Shown here: piece by piece, positions 51,571 through 62,369 of the stretch | How the letters are laid out: each line of letters opens with the position of its first letter | Position numbering within the stretch: the stretch's first letter is position 1 | Assembly: GCA_019448385.1 (NCBI GenBank) | Contig: JAGTXO010000002.1 | Location: 1,364,001-1,428,000 of the forward strand | DNA from: Diacronema lutheri | Lineage: Eukaryota > Haptophyta > Pavlovophyceae > Pavlovales > Pavlovaceae | DNA: 64,000 bases | Reading direction: 5' to 3' | Notes under the pieces: generated by a model | What the model saw: the letters and a program-made list of their open reading frames with translations, nothing else | Told to the model about the DNA's origin: nothing | Databases searched by the model: none | Program-made: the position numbers and the translations under genes

Positions 51571-54500
51571 TCCCCCCTCCCCCCGTGGGGCAGGTGCGTC
51601 CTTTGCTGGCCCCCGCTATGCTGCTGCTGCTGCTTTTCTCCCCCCCCCCCCCTCCCCCCCTCCCCCCCGCTGTGCTGCTTTTCCCCGCCATGCTGTTCTT
51701 CTCCCGCGAAGCTGCTGCGGCGGTGCGCGCGCGCTGGGCGATGCGCAACGGCGCGCCCCCCCATACCCCCCCCCCCCCCCCCCGCCATGCTGCTTTCCCC
51801 GCGAAACTGCTTTTCCCTCGCTTAACTGCTTTTCCCTCGCTTAACTGCTTTTCCCTCGCTAAACTGCTTTTCCCCGCTGGGCGATGCGCAACGGCGCGCA
51901 GCCGCGCGGCCGCCCGGCCCACCCGCCCACAGCAGTCGGTCGCGCGGCCGCCCGGCCCACCCGCCCACAGCAGCCGGTCGCGCGGCCGCCCGGCCCACCC
52001 GCCCACAGCAGTCGGTCGCGCAGCAGTCGGTCGCGCGCAGCGCAATGTGCGCCTTGCAGCGCAGCTGCCCTGCGCGGCCATGTGTCCCCCCCCACCCCCC
52101 CCCCCCCCCTTTCCCCTTTCCCCTGTCCCTTTCTCGTCGCGCTGCCCCTTTCCCGCTTGCGCTGCCCCCTTGCCCGCTTGCCCGCGCTTGCGCGCTGCCT
52201 CGCCCTCCGCACAGTCAGCAACTGTCGGCCCCCCGCACAGTCAGCAACTGTCGGCCCCCCGCACAGTCAGCGACTGTCGGCAGCGCGCCGCTTGCCCCGC
52301 CCGCGCTCTGCTTAGCATCGACCCGCGGCGGCGCGTGCCCGGCGTTGCCGCGCGTTGCCCGGGCAGGTGTGCGCGCTCGTCTACGCATACGGCCACGCGC
52401 GCGGCGTGCGCAGGATCGTGGCGGCGGGGTGGAACCGCAAGGTTGCGCTGTGGGACGAGGGCATAGGCCACAGCGCGACGCCGGAGCGCGTGATGAGCGC
52501 GCACGCGGACGACGTGCTCGCGCTCGCGGTGTGCGAGGAGCCGGTCGCGCTGATCGCGTCCGCGTCGTACGACGGGCAGGTGCGCGGCTGCGGCGATGGC
52601 AGGGGGGGGGGGGGGGGGGGCAAGGGGGCAGGAGGGCAGGGGGCAGGGGGCAGGTGGCGAGGCGCAATGGGAAGGCGGGGGTGGGGCTCAAGGGCCGCCT
52701 CCCCCCCCCCCCCCCCCCCGCCGGGGGGGCCGGGGTTGGGGGGGGGGGGGGGGGGGGGGGGGGCGTGTTGGCAGAGTGAGGTGCTGCCATCTCGTACCCA
52801 GCGGGCAGAGGGGCGGGGCAGGGCGGAGGGGGCCAGCTAGGGGAAAGGCGGGGCAGGGCGGAGGGGGGCGGCTAGGGGAGGGGCGGGGCAGGGCGAAGGG
52901 GGGCGGCTAGGGGATGGGCGGGGCAGGGCGGAGGGGGAAAGGCGGGGCAGGCCCGCGGAGGGGGGCGGCTAGGGGATGGGCGGCAGGGCGTCGCAGCTGC
53001 CACAAAGCACCTACCGGCGCCAAGCCGGACTTTCCTTTAAAAAGCTCGGCCCCTGTAAGCCCTCACTCCCCGCACGCGCTCACCCTGCACACCCGCCCCC
53101 CTCCCCCCGCGCGCCCTGCCCCTGGCTTCCGGACTTGATGCCGAGGCCAGGTCCTGCTACACGCCGCAGACAGCGGCGCGCTCCGCTGCGCGTGCGAGCT
53201 CCCCCCGGCCGCCGCAGCGCCTCGCAGGCGCATCGACCTACGCGCGATTGACGCGCTGTGCTTCGTGCCGCGTCGCTCGTGCGCGCTGGTCGGCGCTGGC
53301 GCGGACGGTTGCGTCCACGTCTGGGCGCCGCTTGCGGGCGGTCGGCTCGTGCTCTCCGTGAGCTCGGCCGCGTCGCGCTCGACCGAGGTGGTCACGTGCC
53401 TGGCGAACGACGACGCGGCGGGCGGGCGGTTCCTTTTTACCGCCGACTCCGCGGGCTACATCAAGGTGGGCACGCGCGTGGGGCGCGCGAGCGCACGCGC
53501 GCGCCACGCGCCACGACGCGCGCTGCGACCGCGCGCGCCCCGAACGCACACATCAGCACGCGCGTCACGCACTACGACCGTCACGCGTCACGCGAACCGC
53601 CGTGCGCGCGCGCAGGTGTGGGACCTCGCCGGGCTTAGCGCGCTCATGCCGCAGGCCGAGGCAGCGCCCGGTGGATCGGCGCACGCGCCAAGGCGGCGTT
53701 CGCCGCCAGCTGCGCACGCACGCGACGCAGGCGACGGCGACGGCGCCCTGGCCGTCGGCGCAGCCGACGGCGTGGGCCTCGTGCAGCTCGCGTGTTGGCG
53801 TGCGCACACGATGGCGGAGCGCGCGCCCGCGCCCGCGACGGAGGTGGCGTCCTTCTCAACCGCGGGCGTGCGCGGCCGCTGTGCGGTCACGTCGCTGCAG
53901 TGGATTCCGGAAGGCGAGATTGCGCCGCTTACTCGAGGCTTGCACGGCGGCGGCGGCGGCGGCGGCGGCGGTGACGGTGGCGGTGGCGGCGGTGGCGGTG
54001 GCGGTGGCGGTGGCGGTGGCGGTGGCGGCGGCGGCGGCGGCGGCGACGCGGCGGCCGCCGCGGCCATGGACGCGAGAGCCCAGAGCAGCGCTCGCACGAT
54101 GCACGCCCATTCAAAAAGAGGCGTCGATCCCGAGTCGCGCGACGCCATCGCTGCCCAATTGACCGCGGCCCTGCTCGACGGGCAGGGGGCGATGAAGGCA
54201 CCACGCTCGCGCTCACCCAGCCTGCGCGCGCGCGCGCCGAGCACCGCCGACGGCGACTTCGTCCAAGGCGCGCGCGTCGGTCGGAGCCGGTCGATCGCGG
54301 AGGTGGACAAGCAAGTGGGCGGATTTCTGCTCAGCGCTGGTGCGGACGGCCTCGCAAAGCTGTGGACCGTTTCGGGCGAGCTCGTCGGCATTCTCGGCTC
54401 GGCGCGCGCGACGGCCGCCGCGCTCGCCGCGACGCGCTTTGAGCCGCGCGAGGCACCGCCTGCGCAGCCGGACGAGCAGCAAGACGCCGCGCGCGCCCAA

Positions 54501-56051
54501 CACGACGCCGCGCGTGCCCAACACGACGCCGCACGCGCCCTCGCCGATCCGCTTCGGCCCACCGCCGCGCCCCTGCCCGCCGCCCCGAGCGGCACAGCGC
54601 GCGCCGCGCCGCCGCAGCCGCCATCGCACCCGGACGCGCGGCCGGACACGTCGCGCCACGCCGCCGCCGCGGAAGGGCCACCCGACGATCCGCCCGCCGC
54701 GGCCAAACCACCCGCGCGCTTTCCCGCCTCGACGGCGGGCGCAGCCGCCACGCCGCCGGCCTCGCACGATGGCACCGCGCTCGTCACCGACGACGACGGC
54801 CATTGCTGGCTCCTTGGCGACGCTGTGCGCTTCTTGCGCGTCTCGCGCGAGACGATGCCTGTGGCAGCCGAGGCGGTGGTGCGAACGCACGGCCGCCATG
54901 CGCTCGCAGCATGGCGGCAGACTGGCGGTGGGGCCGCAGGACCGCTCGGGGCCGCCGCCGCCGACCGCGAGCCGAAGGGCGCGTGCGGCGGCAGCGAATG
55001 GACGGCTGACGACGCGCGGCGGCTGCCGACGCACTCGGCCTTGCCGCCGCCGCCGCCGCCGGCCTTCGACGCGCAGCCGGTGGCGCACAACCCGACGACG
55101 CCGCCGCCGTCCGGGCGTGCCGACCGCGCGTCGTCACGACTCGGCAGCCAAGTCGACAGCCAAGGTGTGTCGCGCAGCTCGCGTCCCTCGGCGGGCGGCG
55201 CGGGCCGCGGCGCGCCGCGCGTCGACGACGTGGACGGCGGAAGAAGCGATGACGACGTGGACGGCGGAAGAAGCGATGACGACGTGGACGGCTCGAGCGG
55301 TGATGACGATGGCGGCGGTGGCGCCGACGGCGGCGCAAGGCGCGCAGTCGCCTCGGATGCCATCGCATCGCAGATTGCGCTCGTCCTCGCGCGCCGCTTC
55401 AACCGACTGGGGGTTGCTCCCGCTCATGCTGCGCACGTCGGTGCGCCCTCCGCTCCGCTCGCGTCGCGCCGCTACGACGAGCGCCCGCCTGGGGCCGTGA
55501 TGCACAGACTGCGCGTGGGCGAGCTGCTGCCGACGCATGGCGCACGCACGCACCGTCCCAGTGAGGCGCCCGCAGTGGCGCTGGGACTTGGCGCGATTGG
55601 CGCGCCGACTGGCGCGTCGGGCGCCAAGACGGAGCGCGCGCGCAGGCCGGGAGGCGGCTGGCGCCCAACCGGCGGCGATGAAGACGGCGGCGCGCCCGTC
55701 CACGCCGTCGGCGCGGGCGGTGAGGCGGCCGACCGGCGGCTCGCGCGGCTGCTCGATGGCGAGGTCTTGTTGCCGGGCCTGCGCGCCATCGAGCGCGCGT
55801 ACACCAAGCGCGACGCGTGGGCCAAGCGGGAGACCGACCCCGGCGCGGCGCCCGCGCCCATCGGCGCGCGCTCTGCGTCGCGCGCTCTCAGCCGCGGAGG
55901 CGGCCTTGCGCCTGCGCTTATGCCTCCGACTGCGCCGCCGCCACGCCACGCCGCCGCGCACGGCGACGGCTCGGTTCGCGCGCCGGCGCGAAAGCACAGG
56001 CCGCGGCCGCCGCCCGTCGAGGCTAGCAGCGCATGTGGGAGCGTCTTGTAA
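48466..56051 (+). CDS. Giant EF-hand/WD40 repeat protein (WDR49-like)
   Basis: Four exons: 48466-51498, 52367-52579, 53151-53465, 53616-56051; 1998 residues. An EF-hand lies at the N-terminus, loop 60-71 DANSDGQITWDE with all Ca ligands. WD40 blades follow, e.g. YVAAGRDGTVRVYSA, NTIISASLDGTIVIGDL, LLLVSVAADKEIRLWDL, VLTGGADGRVRLWNYS, IVAAGWNRKVALWDE (exon 2) and GADGCVHVWAP (exon 3); junction GYIK/VWDLAG restores a blade across intron 3. Gly-rich loops are inserted between blades; the C-terminal 500 residues are disordered, with a 27-bp repeat coding DDDVDGGRS (55227-55302). The EF-hand plus double-propeller layout resembles WDR49/EFCAB8-type proteins, often ciliary; role here inferred. Introns: 868, 571, 150 bp. 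Confidence 0.85.
51499..52366 (+). repeat. Repeat-filled intron 1 of the EF-hand/WD40 gene
   Basis: Contains an exact second copy of the 46 bp spanning the exon end and donor (51492-51537 repeated at 51587-51632), a 28-base C run (51540-51567), four copies of AACTGCTTTTCCCTCGCTT (51795-51875), about four 38-bp units containing CCCGCCCACAGCAGTCGGTC (51900-52030) and three of CGCACAGTCAGCAACTGTCG (52205-52280). Confidence 0.88.
52580..53150 (+). repeat. G-rich repeat intron 2 of the EF-hand/WD40 gene
   Basis: 571-bp intron with G runs at 52603-52620 and 52738-52763 and repeated GGGCGGCTAGGGGATGGGCG-type units (52835-52985). Many spaced GGGG blocks could form G-quadruplexes on the transcript strand. 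Confidence 0.8.
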
Positions 56052-56299
56052 GAAGAAATCTATTCAACAGAGCAAGTCGAGCTCAGCGACCACTCTGATG
56101 TGTTCGTGCCCGTGCGTGCCAGCATCGCGGCGCGTGCGGCCGGGCAGCGGCGCATCGCATCGCAGCGAGCGGAGCGCGCGCGGCGCGTGGCAGGCGCGCG
56201 CGCTTGTGAGCATCGCAGCAGCGGGCGGCTGCGTACACGCCTTGCGTGTCCACGCGCCCCTCGTCGACGTGCCATTGACATTGTGTCATGCACTCGCTC

Positions 56300-56367
56300 C
56301 CCCTTCCCCCTTCCCCCTCGCCCCCCCCCCCCCCCCCCGCCCCCCCCCCCCCCCCCCCCCCCCCCCC
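56300..56367. repeat. C-rich homopolymer tract downstream of the WD40-ankyrin gene
   Basis: Two C runs (18 and 28 bases) split by one G, just past the stop codon of the - strand gene, so its 3' UTR would carry poly-G. Confidence 0.85.
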
Positions 56368-56392
56368 GCGCGCGCGTAGGCGCGTTGCAAGC

Positions 56393-59300
56393 TCACTTTG
56401 AAAAGCCGAGCAGCTGCGCGCGCTGCCGTGCCGTCTTGCCCCCGTGGTCCTTTGCATGCGGGTCGCAGCCGGCAAGGAGCAGCGTCTCGATGACGGCGGC
56501 TGCGTTGTGCTCCGCGGCGGCGTGGAGCGCGGTCTCTTGATCGCGTGAGCGTACATCGACCAGCGCAGCTGCCGGCAGGCGGCGGGCGGACGCGCGTGGG
56601 GCGTGGAGCGTGGGGCGCGGGGCGCGGAGCGTGGGGCACGGGGCGCTGGGGCGCACGCTTCAGAGCAAACATGGCGGCACGGAGCAGCGAGAGAGACCAT
56701 GCGAAGCACGGCGCGCGGCAAGGCGGGCGGGCGCGCGCGCGGCGGCGCGTGGCAGGGCGCGCGCCGCGGCACACGATCCGTCGCGAGGAGCCAGCGGACG
56801 CACGCGCACTGCTCGTGGGCCGCGGCGACGTGTAGCGCGGTCTGCCTGCGCCGGTCGCGCGTGCGCAGCGGCACGAGCTGCGGGCGCGCTCGCGCCAGCC
56901 GCTCGAGCTCTGTTGCGCGGCCCTGCGCCGCCGCGCGGAACCACGCGGCCACCGGATCGAAGGGCTGCGCGCCCACCGCGCCGCGCGCGTCGCCGCCGGC
57001 GGGTGACGCGTTCCTTCGCAGCCGCAGCGCTGCAGCCGCAGCCGGTGGGCGCTCGCCGAGGAATTGGTGCCACGATGGCGACGCGGTGCTCTTGCCGCCG
57101 GCAGGTGACGCGTTGGAGGGTGCGGGTGCGGGTGCGGGCGCATTCGCCTCGTGTCGCGCGCTGCGGCCGCGCGCAACGCCTCCCTCGCTCGACGCGAAGC
57201 GACGCGGCTGCGCGCCAGCCGCGGCGTGAGAACCGCCCGCCGCGCCCGCCGCCGCGCTCGCGTTCGCGCCGCTCTCGCACCGCGCCACGCCCAGCCGCGG
57301 CTGTGCCGGCGGCGTCGACGGCGTGCGCGCGCGCGCGCGCGGCGCGAGGTCGGTGCGCGCCGCGCCCGCCGCACCCGCGGCGCTGCTCGCTGCGGCGGCC
57401 AACCTCGGCGCAGGCGGCGTGGCGGCGTGCGCGCGCGCGTCCGCCGACGCGCGGCGCGTGGCTGCCGTGGTTGGGACGCTGTCGCTGTTGGTGCGCGCGG
57501 TCGCGAGGACGGCGTAGAAGTCGCGTAGGTCCGCGACGCGCGAGCGCGAGCCGCTCGTCGACCCCTCGCTCTCCGCCGCGTACCCACCAGCCACGTCGAG
57601 CGCGGCGACGTGGCCGCTCGCGCCCGTCGAGCGCGGCGACTCGCGCGCGCTCGCGTCGATGCCGCGCGGCAATCTGCGTGGCGTGGCCGTGGCCGTGGCG
57701 TTGCGGCCGCGCGGCGTCGCGAGCGGCGCGTCGCTCGAGCACGCGCCGACCGCGGCCGCCTGCGCGTCGGGCTGCGTGACCACGCCCTTCGCCACCGTGG
57801 CGGCGCGTCGCTCGCTCGCGGGCCGTACGAGCCGCTCTCTGACTGAGCCAATCAGCGTGGAGCCGGCACCGCCGTTGGCACGTACGTTGCGCGTGCCGCC
57901 GGCCGGCTTGCCGCACGCACGCGCGTCGCCGCCGCTGTCGTTGCCGGCGGCATAGGCGACGGCGTCGTGCCGGCTCGGCGCGCACCCGAGCGCCACGCGC
58001 TCGGGCACTTTGCCCTCCCGCCCGTGCGTGCGGAAGACGGGGCCGTTGACCGGTGCGACGCCGTCGGTGGCGCGCGCGTCGGCGCTGGCGATGAGCGCGG
58101 CGACGGAGGCGACGGAGGAGGCGCAGCTCGAGCCGACGGGCGAGTCGGCGACGCACGCGCGCAGAGGCAAGGATCCGCTCTCCGCCAGCCCGCCTTCCGC
58201 CCGGATTCGACCGTCCGCTCTGCGCGACAAGGAGCCGGCGCGCGAGGGCGGGCGCGCGGCGGCCGCCGCTGCTGCCGCGCGCTCGTCTCGGCGCGGGTCC
58301 GCCTCGCCGTTCGCGCAGCTCGGGCCGGCGGGCGCGCGCACCAGCCCAGCCGCGCTCGCGACGGAAGCGGATGAGGGTCGGCGGCTCGAGGCGGCGGAGC
58401 TGGAGCACGACGGCGCGTCGCTCAAGAGCGCGCCCATTGCCGCGCCGGCTGCGCCCGCCGCGCCCGCCGCGCCGTGCGCGCGCTCCGGCGTGGGCGGACG
58501 CTGCGCGAGGGCAAGCGCTGCGCGCAGCTCGGCGGCAGCGCGCTCGGCGGAGAGCGCGTCGCGCGCGCGCGCGTCGCGTTCGGCGAGCAGCGCGTCGCGC
58601 TCGGCGTGCAGCGCGTTGCGCTCGGCGTGCAGCGCGAGCCGCTCGGCCTCGTGCTGCGCGCTGATCGACTGCACGTCGGCGCGCGCCGCGTCCGCGTCCG
58701 CGAGCGCGCGCCGCGCCTGCGCGCGCAGCGCGTCGCGCTCGGCGCGCAGCGCCTCAACCTCCGCTTCAAAGTCGGCTCCTCGCCGCCGCGCAGCGCCCGG
58801 CGTGGGCAGCGCGGCGGCGGGCTGGTCGCTCCTCGCATCCGTCGGCTGATTCGTCGCAACCGTTACCGCCGCCGTCTCCGCCAGGGGCCCGCCGCCGGCC
58901 GCGGCGCGCGCGCCGGCCGAGCCACGATGGAGGTCCCAGACCTGCGTGCAAGTACCGCGGCTCACGCCCAGCATGCCGTCCGCGGGCGAGAAGGCGACGC
59001 TGTACGCGGCGCCATCGTGCGAGGGCAGCGCGAGCGCGAGCGCGCCTGACTGCACGTCCCACACCTGCACCGCCGCCTGCCCCGCCGATGCGACGTGCCG
59101 GCCGTCGGGTGCAAATGCGGCGGCAAAAACGACCGAACCGGTGTGAATTGCGCGCACCTCACGCCCGCTGCCCGCGTCGTGCAGCCGAATGGTGCGGTCG
59201 GTGCCGGCGGTGAGCGCGAGGCCGCCCGTCGGCGCGAAGGCGCACGAGAGCACGTCGTCGCTATGCCCGCGCAGCACGTGCAGCGGCGCGCCCGTGCCCA

Positions 59301-60034
59301 GCATCCACGTGCGCGCGGTCTGGTCCGCGGAGGCGGTGAGCGCGAGCGTGCTGTCGGGCGAGATCGCACAGCAGCCAACGCGGTCGGTGTGACCGACGAG
59401 CGTGCAGCGCACGTCCCAGCGGTCGCTCGCGCCCGTCGCGTGTACCGAGTGTTGCGCTGGCGCGCGCGACACCCACACCTTGGCCGTCTTGTCGACGGAC
59501 GAGGTGAGGACCACGGAGGCGTCGCGCTCGGCCGTGCTCATCGCCGGGCGCGTCTTGGACGTGTCGGTGTCAAAATATTGGGTGGCGAAGAGGGGCGAGA
59601 GCGCGGCGCAGCACACGCCGCCCGCGTGGTTCCCGTCGAGGCCGAGCAGCACCTTGCCTCTCGACACCTCCCACAGCTTGGCTGGGACGCGAGGGGGGTA
59701 GGCGCCGGGGGAGGGGGGGTGTCCCAGTTTGCGCGCGCGGCGCGGCGCGTAAGCGTCCGATCGGAGCGCGGCGGCAAGCGCGCGTAGGCAACGGACCACT
59801 CTTGTCGTCGCTCGCCGAGATGAGCAGCTTGCCATCCGCGCTGAACTCGACGTGCCGAACCTCCTTTGAGTGCGAGTTGAGAGTCTTGAAGAGCGCGCCC
59901 GTCGTGCCGTCCCACACCTTGACCGAGCTGTTGTACGAGCCGCTCGCGATGTACCGCCCGTCCATCGAGAAGGCGACTGTCTGCGCGACGCCGTGCGCCT
60001 TCAGCACGCGCACGAGCGACGGCTCGCCGCCCAT
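56393..60034 (-). CDS. WD40-ankyrin fusion protein with central coiled coil
   Basis: Three exons: 59800-60034, 56775-59681, 56393-56568; 1105 residues. The start MGGEPSLVRVLKAHGVAQT opens a propeller of at least seven WD40 repeats: YIASGSYNSSVKVWDG, LLISASDDKTKLWEV (across intron 1), VLTSSVDKTAKVWVS, LALTASADQTARTWML, LALTAGTDRTIRLHDA and VWDVQSGALALALPSHDG. A coiled coil follows (LRAERDALRAQARRALADAD, then ALHAERN/D heptads), then about 550 disordered residues. The end carries ankyrin repeats: RRQTALHVAAAHEQCACVRW in exon 2, DQETALHAAAEHNAAAVIET and CDPHAKDHGGKTARQRAQLL in exon 3. Introns are GTGGTC...CCCAG (118 bp) and GTGTGC...GGCAG (206 bp). I know no named protein with this exact order. 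Confidence 0.85.
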
Positions 60035-60151
60035 CTCTGGGGCTCGCGGCCGACGCGGTGCCAACCGTGTCCCCGAACAGGCGCCTCCCGCCGACGGTCG
60101 GCAGCACAGGCCGGAAACTTGCGAAGCCTCCTGCTGGCTGGGCGCGGCGCG
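60035..60151. promoter_or_regulatory. Putative bidirectional promoter, WD40-ankyrin/ARM-membrane gene
   Basis: 117 bp between divergent starts; no TATA box. Confidence 0.4.
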
Positions 60152-61462
60152 ATGTTTCGCGCCGCCTTGCGTTGGGGTGTGCGCGGGCTCGCGCAGGTGG
60201 CGAGGCGCGCCGCACCAGCGGCCGAGCCGGCTGCCGCGCCGGCGGCTGCGCCGCTCACTTGGCGTGGCCGAGCCGCGTACACCGCGGCGTACGCCTACGT
60301 CTGCGTGAATGTCGGCGCGCTGCTCACCAACCAGAACGAGTCGCTCGTCGCGCTCGAGACGTTTGTGGTGATTTCGCGCGAGGTGCTCGCGCCGAGCGAG
60401 GACGAGAAGCTGGAGAAGTGCCTCGACGTGCTCGCCCGCGGCCTGCCGCTCAGCACCACTCTCCGCGAGCTCGTCGTGCGCACGGACGGCGTCGCGCCGC
60501 GCCTGCTCGAGCTGAGCCGGAGCGCGCACACAGTCAAGGCGCGCCACCACGCCGCCAAGGCGCTCGACACGACGTGCGCGCTGCCCGCCGCGCGCCGCGC
60601 GCTCATCGACATTGGCCTGCACGAGGGGATGGTCGCGCTTATCCTCGACCCCGCTGCTCTCCGCTTCGTGCGCAAGGCGACGGCGTCTGCGTTGGCGCAG
60701 CTCGCGGCCGGCGCGGCGCGCGCCGCCGAGGCGGGCGACGCGCAGGCTCGCGCCGACCTCGACCGACTGGCCGCGGCCGGTGCGATACGAGCGCTGCAGG
60801 CCTCGCTCGATGACCCGGCGTGCGCGCGGCAGCGCACGCGCGGCGCGCTGCTGCGCATGTGCGGCGCGCTGCACGCCGGAACGGCAGAGCACGCGCGCGT
60901 CCTCGCCGCGCTGAGCGGCGCGGAGCGCGAGCTGGTCGAGGCGCGGCGCGCGGAGCTCGCAGCGCGCAAGGCCGACCCGCTCGCGCCGCTCGTCGATTCG
61001 GCGCACAGCCTCCTCGTGGAGGGGGGCGCGCTCATGTACCTGCACACCGCGGCGGGCGGGCTCGTCTGGGGGGCGCTCGAGAGCGCGCGCGCGCGGCTGG
61101 GCGCGCGGCAGATCGCTCGGCACGCGCTCGTCACGAGCGCCGTCACGTGCCTGCTGCCGATCACGGTGGTCGGCGGACTCGTGACCGCGTACCACGAGCT
61201 CGAGAAGGCGACGGACACGCGGCCGCAGAAGCTCGCGATGTACTCGGCCGCCGCTCTGCTCCTGTACCCGGGCTGGCGGGCGATGCAGGTCGTCGAGGCG
61301 GTCGCCCCGCACTGGCTCGGCGGGCACATCGTCGGCTTCATGTCCTTCTTCGCGTGGCTGCGCTACACGGAATCTGATTTGCTCCGCTCAGACGCGCAGC
61401 TGCTCGCGGCCGACTCGACGCGAGACGGGGCCGCCGACTCGTCGGGCCCGGACTCAGGCTGA
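60152..61462 (+). CDS. ARM-like helical repeat membrane protein, probably organellar
   Basis: 436 residues, no intron, start MFRAALRWGVRGLAQVARRA. The first 35 residues contain five Arg and no acidic residue, an amphipathic mitochondrial-type presequence. Residues 75-260 form armadillo-like helices (ALETFVVISREVLAPSEDEK, TVKARHHAAKALDTTCA, FVRKATASALAQLAAG, QRTRGALLRMCGALHAG). The C-terminal third has three or four hydrophobic segments (HTAAGGLVWGALE, ALVTSAVTCLLPITVVGGLV, MYSAAALLLYPGWRAM, GHIVGFMSFFAWL) and a short acidic/Ser tail. Family not recognised; location and topology are inferences. Confidence 0.75.
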   Translation: MFRAALRWGVRGLAQVARRAAPAAEPAAAPAAAPLTWRGRAAYTAAYAYVCVNVGALLTNQNESLVALETFVVISREVLAPSEDEKLEKCLDVLARGLPLSTTLRELVVRTDGVAPRLLELSRSAHTVKARHHAAKALDTTCALPAARRALIDIGLHEGMVALILDPAALRFVRKATASALAQLAAGAARAAEAGDAQARADLDRLAAAGAIRALQASLDDPACARQRTRGALLRMCGALHAGTAEHARVLAALSGAERELVEARRAELAARKADPLAPLVDSAHSLLVEGGALMYLHTAAGGLVWGALESARARLGARQIARHALVTSAVTCLLPITVVGGLVTAYHELEKATDTRPQKLAMYSAAALLLYPGWRAMQVVEAVAPHWLGGHIVGFMSFFAWLRYTESDLLRSDAQLLAADSTRDGAADSSGPDSG

Positions 61463-61554
61463 CGCGGAGGCCCGGACGGCGTGCTCTCAGTCCAGCCCGG
61501 CCGGCGCCGTTCCTGTTTGCGTGTGCGCAGCTCACGTCCGCCCGTGTCTGCCGC

Positions 61555-62361
61555 TCAGTCTGCGCGCAGGAAAGCGAACCCCGAGTGCGGCGCGCTGATG
61601 TCGACGCAGCGCATGATGAGCAGCTCATCGTCGACGTACACGGGCGCCAGACAGACCTGCTGACCGCCGAGGAGCGCGCCGGACGGAAAGGCCACGCTCG
61701 CGACCATCGGTTGCAGCTGCTTGCCGAACTGGAATGGCGAGGTCTGCCCGCCGCTGCTCACGTCGGGGAGCGCGACCGTGAGCGTCGAGCCGAGCACGCG
61801 CGTCTCAACGACGCTGCACAGCAGGCGCGGCGACGCCGGGTCGTCGCGCGCGAGCGAGGCTTGTGTGACGACGCGCCCGGTGAGCTGCGCTGGCACGCCC
61901 GGGAGCAAACCGACGCGCAGCTCGACTTCAGATACGAGGGACGCGGGTGTCATCGACCATGTCACCTTGCCAATCTCCCCGACGCTCGTCGCGAGGCGGT
62001 GCGCGAGCAGGTTGCGCTCGGCCGCGCCCGGACGGAAGTCGTCGAGCACCTTGCCGAGCGCCATGAAGAAGGGGCTCGCGCGGAACGGCGCGACGTCCGA
62101 GAACACGAGCTCCCACGTGCCCGAAGGCGCCCATGGTACGCGCCCCGCGCCTGCGCCCTCGAGCTCCTGGATCGCGCGCCGCGCCAGGGCCAGCTGCACC
62201 GCGGACGCGGTCTGGCCTCGGCTCGTCAGCGCGGCCAGGCGTATTAGCGTGCTCTTCGCGTCGACCGCCACGCCCGCCACCGGCCGGCACAGCACCAAGG
62301 ACCACAACACCGCCTGCTGTCGAGCGCGACCGGCACTTTCTCCGGCCATCCCGTTTCGCAT
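61555..62361 (-). CDS. PAP/fibrillin family plastid lipid-associated protein
   Basis: 268 residues from ATG 62361, or 264 from 62349 (MAGESAG); no intron. Fibrillins bind lipids at plastoglobules and thylakoids. The N-terminus (QAVLWSLVLCRPVAGVAVDA) is hydrophobic and signal-like, as needed for a complex plastid. The core shows family features: LIRLAALTSRGQTASAVQLA with an (R/K)xAI.ELE helix (ARRAIQELEG), then GTWELVFSDVAPFRASPFFM and the late YVDDELLIMRCVD, which corresponds to the family's YLDEDLRISRG. The start codon lies only 8 or 20 bp from the divergent kinase start. Confidence 0.85.
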   Translation of the reverse strand: MRNGMAGESAGRARQQAVLWSLVLCRPVAGVAVDAKSTLIRLAALTSRGQTASAVQLALARRAIQELEGAGAGRVPWAPSGTWELVFSDVAPFRASPFFMALGKVLDDFRPGAAERNLLAHRLATSVGEIGKVTWSMTPASLVSEVELRVGLLPGVPAQLTGRVVTQASLARDDPASPRLLCSVVETRVLGSTLTVALPDVSSGGQTSPFQFGKQLQPMVASVAFPSGALLGGQQVCLAPVYVDDELLIMRCVDISAPHSGFAFLRAD

Positions 62362-62369
62362 CGCCGCGA

